Source: Chimonanthus salicifolius (lineage: Eukaryota > Streptophyta > Magnoliopsida > Laurales > Calycanthaceae). From it: 64,000 nucleotides of DNA. The stretch is taken from positions 49,272,552-49,336,551 of the forward strand of contig CM023540.1 of assembly GCA_013350335.1 (NCBI GenBank). Reading direction: 5' to 3'. Position numbers and translations under genes: made by a program. Shown here in pieces: positions 18,032 to 27,392 of this stretch (positions are counted from its first letter, which is position 1; each line of letters starts with the position of its first letter). The notes beneath the pieces are model-generated. The model saw only the letters and a list, made by a program, of their open reading frames with translations. It was not told the origin of the DNA and ran no database searches.

Positions 18032-18990
18032 GTATTGCTTTTTCTTTTTCATTAAGATTAGCAAGAGTTCTTTTTTTTTTAGCAGTAATTAGCACAGAGT
18101 TCTTTAAACACATATATCAAAGTTTTGTATCAAAAACCTTTAGAAAGAATAGGATACATGTTTAAGTAGAATTTGGTAACACTTCTTGCCACTTTGTCAA
18201 CTGCCAAACTTGCACATTAAATTGTGATTTATAGGCTTCATTATCAAGCTTGTTGATTTAGATGAAATTTAGTCTATCCTCCAAAACATGTCTCATGTCC
18301 TTAAAAATCAATGCTTGGCCAAAATTGGTGACAATGGAAAAGTCATGTTTTCATATTCGCAAACCAAAGTCTCCTAACTGATTTAGTGAAGGAATGTTTA
18401 TGATGTGTGCAATAGGAACATACCCCAGTGTCACTCATCCAATATGAGCCATTACAAGTCATAGAAATATAATCTTCTTCCAACATAAACAAGATTATTA
18501 GAAAAGTTTTAGTTTTTCTTGCCTTTACCTTGATACTTCTTTTTATTTATTCACTTTTGAGCTTGAGGGACTCTTTTCGTATGCCTTGGTTTCTTGGAAT
18601 GCTAATATGTTATCCCTTTTTGGGACTTTAATCTACTCTTTCTCTCGTCATTATTGTTGTGATTTCTAGTATTTATCTTCTCTCTTCGAAGATCAATCCT
18701 TATGGATGGGAAGTCTTGCTTGATTTTCTTCTTACCTCTTCATCAAATGAGCTATTTGTAACTTTGTTTATGACCCCATTTAATGTGGAGCTTCTTAGAG
18801 ACAATATACATGGTCTCCTACTATTTGACAAGAGTTAGGCTAGCAAGACACTAACAAGATATGCCAATAAATCAATCATAGGTCTCATAAATTTAGGTTC
18901 ATTTGAAAGATGATTATATGGATATGGAGTAAATAAAGTTTCACTTTTAGTTGATGACCCAAGCCATATAATCTCGGCTTTTAAATTTTG
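18032..18990 (-). pseudogene. Ty1-copia gag end, protease and pre-integrase remnant
   Basis: Frames on the minus strand include a basic gag tail (RRERINTRNHNNNDERKSRL) near 18600-18700. Next is the pre-integrase signature (DMRHVLD...RLNLISINKLDNEAYKSQF) near 18190-18310, then decayed sequence leading into the integrase piece at 16409. Many stops and shifts are present. The solo LTR at 16410-18031 sits inside it. Confidence 0.65.
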
Positions 18991-19082
18991 ACGAGTATGA
19001 ATTATTGATTTTTAAAAGTTTAAAATCAAGGGATATGATCATCAAATAGAAATGAAACTTCATACAACAACTATTCATATGG

Positions 19083-22000
19083 TGTCACGCCCCGATCCGA
19101 AAGCTGGGCCGAGACGCGACTGATTTTTTTTTTTTTTAGCTAAGACAACACTCAAGCATTCTAACTAGGCCGGATCAACAGTTGAACCCAGAGGTCACAC
19201 ATGATCCCAACATTGGATTCAAACATATACCATATGTCTACCCAACGTAAACCAAAATCATTAACACAAAGTATGAATCCATAAATCCAACCATTAAAAT
19301 TTTCATTCAAACACCATAAGAGTAACTAAAGAAGCATAGTAGTTTTTAATACATAACATTGATACAAATCAAGTACCACACTCGATACTTTACAAAAGCA
19401 AGAGGTTCTAAGAACCAGAAAGGAAAGATGAGGGTATTTCCCTCAGTAGGAATCCCAAAACAACGCCTCAGCTTATCCACCCTAAGCTTGAAATAGAGGT
19501 TCTCCTCCTCGAGTTCATCTCTTGAAAGGTGAGTGGGGTGAGCTAACTAGCCCAGTGAACGAATTATAACAGTGCAGTTTTAAGTAAACAATAGGTTAGC
19601 ACAATAATCAACAGCTGCAATTATATCTCATGCTTGATAACAAATAAACATAATATCATCATCAGTCCCATAATTCATCATTTCTTCCAACACTGCTGTC
19701 ATCCACCGTAACCCCTAGATACTATAGTGACACCAATAGTATTAAGTCCCGACACGGTCAAAATACATCATTGCAAGTACATCTCCGGTATGCACCTCAA
19801 AACCGGTACTGACACACCTTGCCAGTCACTGTCGACCCACCTAGTCCAGTAGACGTAACTGACACCTCAGCTCGGCGATGGTTCAATAGTAAAAGGTACG
19901 TGGAAGCAGTATCATATCTCCTATGATCAACATCGTAATATTCATAATCATCATAAGCACTCTTACCATAGTGCAACATGTCTAGGCACATGAGTGGATT
20001 CATCAACTTGAAACCACTCATTGCTCCAAAATCCATCTAAAGTAACAAAACCTGTTTACATCTACTGCAAAGTCAAGTTCCCTCACCGTAACTGTGTGGT
20101 TTCGCGATCTCTGTTCAAACAACAAACAAGTGCACAATCAATATACATAGCATTCATATACATACAAGTAGTATTTCGAAATCATACTTGTTTTCCCAAA
20201 AATATCCAAGGTACACGGAATTGAGTCTCCTACTTGGTTTCTTTCCTTTTTAAATTACAACAATCGACAAGATAGTAATAAATAAAAAGGTGCTCAGTCC
20301 AAAACTCATATTGTCTTCTGGGCATTGACCAGATTGATTTATTGAGTTAGGTCTAGATTCTCAGGTCACTTCTCGGTTGTCTTCTGGATAGGACCATATC
20401 TGACATTTTGAGTAAGGCCTCGAGGTCACTCAGTGCCCGACAAATATAGCGTCCGCCTAGAAGTGAGATCACTCAGTGCCGACCAATAGAGTCAGTCTGG
20501 AAGTGAATACAATAGTATATACACTATAGTAATAAGAGAAAAGGGTTAGTACAATTTTAGATTAACAAAAGGATACTAACATCACATGCAATCAATAACA
20601 ATCAAACAAGAACATTTTACACTTCAAAGAATAGGTCCCTCGGAACATGCTTCGAAACCAGGTACTGTGGCTTCGGATCATCCAAACTACACCTAAACTA
20701 GTCACTGACCTCGGATCTTGGGTCTGACTTCGGATCGTCCGAAGATCGGGTCTCGGATCATCCGAAGTCCTTCCGAACCGAAAGAACTTGAAAAACAGGT
20801 TTCGGTGGGTCTATGTACCTCGGAACATCCGAAGTAGGGCACGGATCATCCGAGTGGGGTTCAATCCTTCCGAGCTCTGCTCGGAACGTCCGGCTGAGTC
20901 AAGCTAGCCTTGGGCGCTTCGGGTGAAGTTCGGAACGTCTTAGGGGTGCTCTCGGACCGTCCGAAGATCGACTCTCGGACTGTCCGAGAGTCGCCTTCCT
21001 CACTGTCTGCACCAGCAGACAATGACGGCAGACACACTATGAAATACGAATCCGGAAACAGTGGGTTTCCCCGATTCAGTTTCCACAGCTAGCCGGTCCG
21101 ATGGACTCCTCTGGGAGTCCTCTTTCCGTAGGGAATGGTTTGGAGCTTTGAAGCTCGGTAGGCCATCCGATTTTAACACTAAAAGCTCACGGGTACAAGA
21201 GAACCCATGGTTTTTCTTAAACTTCAAACTGATTTTTCTTACTCAAAACAGGGCCAAATTCAGTTTTTCTTGATTCTAAATCGACTGGAATTGAATAAGG
21301 AACACAGTGGTTACCTTCAATGAAGTTCCTGGGCTAAGAAATCCGGTCTTTGAAAAACTTCCTCTAAGGCTTACAGTTGACAAAACTAGGAAAGAAACAG
21401 AGACAAGGGATGGGCTGGGATTAGTTTTTTCAGAGTTGCTGGGAGACTGAGGAAGAAGGGATGAAAGTTTGAGGGAGTTTGAGCTGCTGGGGAAAGACTG
21501 AATTTATAGGAAATCAACAGTGGATTGGGGTCATCCGGCCATTGTATGCTGCTGCATGCAGTGGCAGCGGATGTCCGGTACAGTGAAATCATTGTTCACT
21601 GGTTTAGTTGCAAATAAGTCCAAGGTTTCAGGTTTTGCAAAAAGGCCCCTGGCTTGATAAAAACTGGATTTTTAACTAAAAACATAATTTTCAAAACTCA
21701 AAAATTTAATCCAACCTTACAGATACGTTGGGTTTTGAAAACTTTGATTACCATAAAAATTTGGAGATTTAACTCTCACTAAAAACTATAATTTAACACT
21801 ATTTACTTAATTAAACAAATGTTAAATAAAACAATTTAGAAACCTCATTTTGGGGTGTCAAAGAATAATTACACCATGCTTAAATGGTCTACCATAAAAT
21901 ACTAGTTTCGAAATTTATCTCATTCCCAAAACCATTTCAAATAATTATTACTCCCTTTCGGGGTTTGACGGACGGTTTTAAAATACCTTTTTCTGCAAAT

Positions 22001-22276
22001 AAAATTATTTTAAAATCAGAAATACAAATCCTTTATTAAGGAGAATATTATCATCCAATAATAATCACATAACAACATACTTTATAAAAAAATAAAACCA
22101 TAAGCGGTAAATTACCATTTTGCCCCTCCAGCTGGACTAGTTGGATTACTTAGCTTTCGGGCTCGGATTGGGCCACACCTGGGCTTTCCTCAAAGCCCTA
22201 ACCGTAATCTTCATGATTAACCGGTTAAAAAAGATTAATAAGCTCAAACACGCCTAATCTTGGTCAGGCTATTACA
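19083..22276 (-). mobile_element. 3' LTR (about 3.2 kb) of a Tekay/Del-like chromovirus
   Basis: On the minus strand the LTR starts TGTAATAGCC at 22276, immediately after a polypurine tract (TTTTAGGGGGGTAGGA). It ends GGGGCGTGACA at 19083. The ends have TG...CA form, and several-kb LTRs are known in the Tekay/Del clade. Positions 20630-20995 hold about eleven short CGGATC/CGGAAC...TCCGA near-palindromes. The element has no 5' half, so there is no partner LTR to compare. Confidence 0.75.
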
Positions 22277-22295
22277 TCCTACCCCCCTAAAAGAA
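22277..22295 (-). other. Polypurine tract of the chromovirus
   Basis: The minus strand reads TTTTAGGGGGGTAGGA, ending right at the LTR start. Upstream of it stands TTTCGGGACGAAATTTC, a block typical of the pol-LTR junction in this clade. Confidence 0.75.
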
Positions 22296-22329
22296 ATTTC
22301 GTCCCGAAATTTTAAAACAAACTTATACC

Positions 22330-22830
22330 TTTTTGGCATGTGAACAAACCAGGGTACAGCTTCTGCATCGTCGATTCTGGTTCCCACGTCTCATGTTGCA
22401 TGTCGCGATGTTACCACAGCACTAGCACTAGAGGAATAGACTTCCGCCTGAGCTCTTGAGTCCGACGTCCTTGAATCTTGACTGGCACTTCTTCAAAAGT
22501 TAGGTCTTCTGAGACTTCAATATCTTCAAAATTTATCACATGCGACGGATCAGGCTCGTACTTCCTTAACATAGACACGTGGAATGTACTATGCACTCTC
22601 TCCAAAGCTTGAGGAAGATCCAACTGATAGGCCACTTCTCCTATCCTCTTTAAGATCTCAAAGGGTCCAACATATCTTGGTGATAGTTTTCCCTTGTGCC
22701 CAAACCGTTGCACTCCATGACGTGGTGCCACACGTAGGAAAACTTGGTCGCCAACCACAAACTCCAAAGGTCGTCGCCTTTTGTCAGCATAACTCTTTGT
22801 CTGCTCTGGGCTATCTTGAGACATTGTCTA
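22330..22830 (-). pseudogene. Chromovirus integrase C-terminal region and chromodomain-like tail
   Basis: The frame 22824-22411 reads the integrase tail ([39 protein letters not shown]). It then has [19 protein letters not shown] and VLVLW. After a stop the continuation HETWEPESTMQKLYPGLF is recognisable. This is the Tekay-type chromodomain, thought to guide integration to heterochromatin. Stops inside the chromodomain show decay. Confidence 0.8.
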
Positions 22831-22841
22831 ATCACTTCAAC

Positions 22842-23620
22842 TTATTCTGACGTCTCACGTACTAGATCAGATCCTAGCAGTGTTTTGTCTCCTACCACTG
22901 TCCAACAAAGAGGTGATCTACAAGGTTTGCCATACAGAGCCTCGTATGGTGCCATCTGGACACTGGAGTGATAACTGTTGTTGTATACAAACTCGATTAA
23001 AGCCAAGTGATCTTCCCAACTTCCCTGGATATCCATCACACAAGCCCTTAGCATATCCTCTAAGGTTTGAATGGTTCTTTCTGATTGACCATCCGTCTGA
23101 GGGTGAAAAGCAGTGCTGAAGCACAGCTTAGTCCCCAACTTTTCTTGCAATCCTTGCCAAAACCTTGACACAAACCTCGTATCTCTATCAGATACAATGG
23201 ATACAGGCACTCCATGCAATCTGACTACCTCCTTCAAATACAATCTACTTAGAGTAGCCAAAGAATCTGTCTTCTTGATTGGCAGAAAGTGAGCTGACTT
23301 CGTCAATCGATTGACTATTACCCAAATAGTGTCGTTCTTCTTAGGAAACTTCGGGAATCCGGTTACAAAATCCATCGTAATATGCTCCCATTTCTATTCA
23401 ACCACTCTTAAAGGTTGCATCTTTCCACATGGTCGTTGATGTTCAGCTTTCACTTGTTGACAAGTTAAGCATTTTGACACAAAATCTGCTACCTCTCGCT
23501 TCATACCTTTCCACCAGAACAGTTGCCGCAAGTCATGATACATCTTCGTACCACCAGGATGCACTGCAAAGCGAGAACGATGAAAGTGATCAAACACCTT
23601 TCTCCTGCACTCATCTGACT
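22842..23620 (-). pseudogene. Ty3-gypsy integrase
   Basis: The zinc-binding part has HP, H, then CLTCQQ (VSKCLTCQQVKAEHQRP). The catalytic core follows with the DD-E set: the Asp of MDFVTGFPKFP, the Asp of SIVSDRDTRFVS and the Glu of DGQSERTIQTLEDML. A stop (VVE, stop, KWEHITMDF) separates the two parts at about 23394, a change expected from a TGG codon to TAG. The element is inactive, although the catalytic residues survive. Confidence 0.9.
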
Positions 23621-23879
23621 TAGGTACAAAAAGTCTATCTTTGAACGTCAGACCTCCGTCCGCCTTGTTCTTCCAATCTTCTAGAGTCGCTCCTCCTGAA
23701 AGCTGAGTTGCCAACTCCTTCGCTTCTGGATCGTTCTGTTGTCCTTCCAACACCAATCTAATTACCTCAGGTTGCAGAACCAAACTATAGATTCTCACTG
23801 ACCCGCTTCCTTCGATCAACTTCAAATCGTATTCGGACAGAACTTCCAGCATCTTCCACTGCAAGGATACCATCCTCAC

Positions 23880-25193
23880 CACGCAGCTGTGAGACTTCCT
23901 GCTCAAGTCATCGGCTACTACATTGGCCTTCCCTGGGTGATAGGAGAGACTGAAGTCGTAATCTCCCAGGTACTCCATCCATCTTCGCTGCCTCATATTC
24001 AAGTCTTTCTGAGTGAAGATATACTTGAGACTATGATGATCGGAAAACATATTGAACTTCTCACCATATAAGTAATATCTCCACAACTTTAATGAGAATA
24101 CAACGGCTGCTAACTCCAAATCATGAGTCAGGTAGTTCTGCTCATGTCCCTTCAATTGCTTGGAACCATAAGCTACTACATTCCCCTCTTGCATCAGCAC
24201 ACAACCCAAACCAAACTTGGACGCGTCGCAATACACATCGTAACCTCGTCCTTGCACGGGTATCACCAAAACTGGAGACGTAATCAACTTCTCCTTCAGC
24301 TCCTGGAATGCTCTTTCACAAGCTTCGCTCCACTCGAACTTGACGTTCTTCCTTGTCAGCCTAGTCATCGGCACCGCAATCTGAGAGAAGTGTGGGATAA
24401 ACTTTCGGTAATATCCCGCTAATCCCAGAAAGCTCCTGATCTCGAACACGTTCTTCAGACTTTCCCAAGTCTTCACAGTTTCCACCTTCGCTGGATCTAC
24501 AGAGATTCCTCCCGGAGACACCACATGTCTCAGAAACTGCACTTGAATCAACCAAAACTCACACTTGCTCAGCTTAGCGAACAGCTGATGCTCTCAAAGA
24601 GTCTGAAGAACAATCCACAGATGACGCTCGTGCTCCTCCTCTAACGACGAAAAGATCAAGATATCGTCTATGAAGACTATCACGAACTCTCGCAGGTACG
24701 GTCAAAACACGCGATTTATCAAATCCATAAACATGGCTGGCGCATTCGTCAAATCGAAAGGCATCACGACAAACTCGTACAAACCATACTACGTTGGGAA
24801 AGTAGTCTTTGGAATGTCTTCCTCTCGAATCCGCAACTGATGATAACCCGACCTCAAATCGATTTTCGAAAAGCACTTCGATCTCCTCAAAAGATCAAAG
24901 AGTTCGTCTATTCTAGGCAATGGATACTTATTCTTAATAGTTATCTGGTTAAGCCGCCGGTAATCTATACACATCATCATCGATCCATCTTTCTTTTTCA
25001 CAAAGAGAGCAGGTGCGCCCCACGACGAGTTGCTCTGACGGATAAAACCAAGTCTAAGAAGCTCATCTACCTCAGTAGCTAGCTCTCTCTGTTCAGCCGG
25101 TGCCATCCGATAAGGTGCCATGAAAATTGGAGATGTTCCTGGCTTTAGGTCTATAACAAACTCTATCTCTCGACGTGGAGGTAGCCCAGCCAA
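23880..25193 (-). pseudogene. Ty3-gypsy reverse transcriptase and RNase H
   Basis: From upstream to downstream: RT motifs [35 protein letters not shown] and VIVFIDDIL (the catalytic F-I-D-D at 24663-24674), then FLGLAGYYRKFIPHFS. RNase H follows with YDVYCDASKFGLGCVLMQ, FSDHHSLKYIF and ANVVADDLSRK. Three in-frame stops fall between 24570 and 24815, at places where family members usually have arginine. That pattern fits C-to-T or G-to-A decay at methylated sites. Confidence 0.9.
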
Positions 25194-25394
25194 CTAGTCA
25201 AGGAACACATCCATTAGCTCACACACCACCCGAGGAGTAACAAACCCTACACCACCTACACCTTCCCAACCTATGCTTGCCACCACACTACCAAGATACG
25301 CCCTAAGGCCAGAGAAAGTGACTCTTATCTTCTCATAGGCTACCAACTTCTCCATAAACCTCTCTTTGGTTGAGGAGACCCCATGAATTATCCT

Positions 25395-25720
25395 CTAAGA
25401 GCAGTCGATCAGAACCTCAAAAACTGACAACCAATCCATACCAAGGATGATGTTAAAGTCCATCATTTCCAACACAAAAAAATCATAGGACAACTCTACA
25501 CCGCTAATCTTCAAAACACAAGATCTACACTCTTGATTCACCAAAGCCTTCTTACCCAAGGGTGATACTACCATTAGCGGATTAACTACTTCTACCAGTT
25601 TCAAACCCAATCTATCACAACAAATTCTAGAAATAAAGGAATGCGAAGCACCGGTATCAAAAAGCACTCGAGCTTTGGGCACTCGAGTGCTCAAATATGT
25701 TTTCTGCACAGCCTAGGAAT
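25395..25720 (-). pseudogene. Ty3-gypsy aspartic protease
   Basis: Retropepsin with active site LFDTGASHSFISRICCDRLG and, later, FNIILGMDWLS. It lies upstream of the RT in the normal gag-PR-RT order. Just before it the reading frame fails (stops near 25715-25735) and no gag or zinc knuckle follows. The element is therefore 5'-truncated here, and the 5' LTR is missing. Confidence 0.85.
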
Positions 25721-25931
25721 ACCCTTATTTGTAAAACACTCTGTTTTAAGCATTTGGGAGTGTCAAAAGACCTTGAAGTCTTAAAGTATTTTTATCAGGT
25801 TATCGTAATTAGTCCGGATATTCAATTTCAGAAATTTTGAAAATACACAGTGCTTAAAAAATAACGTTAAAATTTTAAAGAAAATTTTATTATTTAAATA
25901 ATATCTTTATATTACTGTAGATACAACCTAA

Positions 25932-26041
25932 ATCGATCGATTGAACATATCGAAGGTGCAGCTGCACTTGAATCAATCGATCGGTTGTTCTTGAACATAT
26001 CAATCGCACGATTCTGTTTTTGTAAAACAGAATCGTGCGAT
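25932..26041. repeat. Cluster of perfect inverted repeats beside the truncated gypsy element
   Basis: A perfect 18-bp stem with a 3-nt loop (TGT) spans 26003-26041; its left arm is ATCGCACGATTCTGTTTT. Just upstream, CGATCGATTGA (25934-25944) pairs with TCAATCGATCG (25973-25983) around the 12-bp palindrome GTGCAGCTGCAC. No gene is evident. It may be the remains of an LTR or leader of another element. Confidence 0.8.
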
Positions 26042-26341
26042 CTATTACACGCAGAAGGGGCAAAATTGTAATTTCCCGTCAAAAATCCAAATTCGGTGTC
26101 TGCTGGCAGGTTTCTGCGGTGTCTTTATGTGTACCCTTTTTGTAAATATATACAACTTATAACTTTATTCCCACCAAACAATAAATAGCCATTAATTGAA
26201 ATTTTAAATTCCATAATTAGTAAAAAACTTTTAATTTCAAAATTTTAAAAATTCTCAATTTGTATATGGGAAAGTGGTATATAATAATAAACAATTCTTA
26301 TTTGATGTTTTTTATATTATTGTCTTTAGGGGTTTAATGTT

Positions 26342-26683
26342 GGGTATCGATCTTCCCAAGAGCATTTTGTATAACGAGACACATGTTTTAGGATATTGCC
26401 CATTTTACGCTTCTAGTGTTATATGAAAGCATTTAAAAAAATTCAGTGATCCGATCAGTGATCTGATTTGTTGTTCTATATGAAAAAAATAGTCTCACTT
26501 AGATAGATTTCAGTGATTCGGTCAGTAAGCCGATTTACACCACAGTGGAAGGGTTAGTGATCCGGTTAGTGATCCGGTGAGCAAGTCAGTGAGCCAATTT
26601 ATACCGCAGTGGAAGGGTAAAATGGGCAATACCCTAAATCCTGTGTCGGGTTACAAAAAACACACGTGGGAAGATCGTTACCC
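26342..26683. mobile_element. MITE with 67-bp terminal inverted repeats
   Basis: The left end GGGTATCGATCTTCCCA and the reverse complement of the right end, GGGTAACGATCTTCCCA, stay alignable for about 67 bp, down to ATTGCCCATTTTAC. The element is 342 bp, flanked by ATGTT at 26337-26341 and 26684-26688. The interior holds repeated CAGTGATCCG and GGTCAGTRAGCCGATTT units. Long inverted repeats recall Mutator-type MITEs, but a 5-bp flanking repeat is not the usual 9 bp, so the class is open. Confidence 0.8.
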
Positions 26684-27029
26684 ATGTTTTATAGAGTTTT
26701 TGCTTCATCTTAATGTCTTGTATTTCGTGATGATCTAGACCACATCATACATCGAACTTCAAGTAGGAGTTCTTAAGTGGCAACAACTTATAGATTTAAA
26801 ATATTCCCTAGGTTGATACCATTGTGTATTGGCCCACACCGCCTTATGTAACAATATTGGCCATAAATGCATTTTCCATCTTGCACAAAAAATACAGAAA
26901 ATTAAGAGGAATGGAAAAAGAATCTTTTCATAGAATATTGGATACTCAAAAGAAAATTTTCTTTATATGAATAAAGTATGTTAATTTTTAAAAAAATGAC
27001 AAAATGCTTAAAAATGAAAAACTAATATT

Positions 27030-27236
27030 AGAAAACATCTTATATGAAATTTATGACCTCATGAAACGAGGTCTTGAATTCGATTTACGTTCAACTTCTT
27101 CAGGTCATTTTCATAGAGTTACTCTCCATCGATTTAACCAGTGTGTAAGAATTGGAAGGTTTACAGATGCTTTGATATTAATCTCACCTCCAATGTGAAT
27201 TGGAAATGCCCATGTTAAAAAAATAAAAAGTCACAT
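27030..27236 (+). mobile_element. SINE copy
   Basis: A tRNA-like box B (CTTGAATTCGATTTACG) is followed by AACCAGTGTGTAAGAATTGG and a tail CACCTCCAATGTGAATTGGA ending in an A-rich run. Box B and the CCAGTGTGT block are shared with 60640-60863, and the 3' tail with 59642-59700. It lies in the intron region just before the MADS-box exons. Confidence 0.5.
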
Positions 27237-27392
27237 AACTTTGATGTATTTGTATGTGATTATTTGGTATTTTATCCACTGTGATTTGTTCATTTTGGCA
27301 CTTTGTGTGACTGCATCCCTATCTTTGTTTATTTTCCTTGCTTTCTCGCACCTGTTACTAATCATAATTTGAATCACTTTGATTATTGTCAG

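Noticed and set aside
24092..24422. Plus-strand frames across the gypsy RT/RNase H
   Set aside because: These are shadows of the minus-strand pol.
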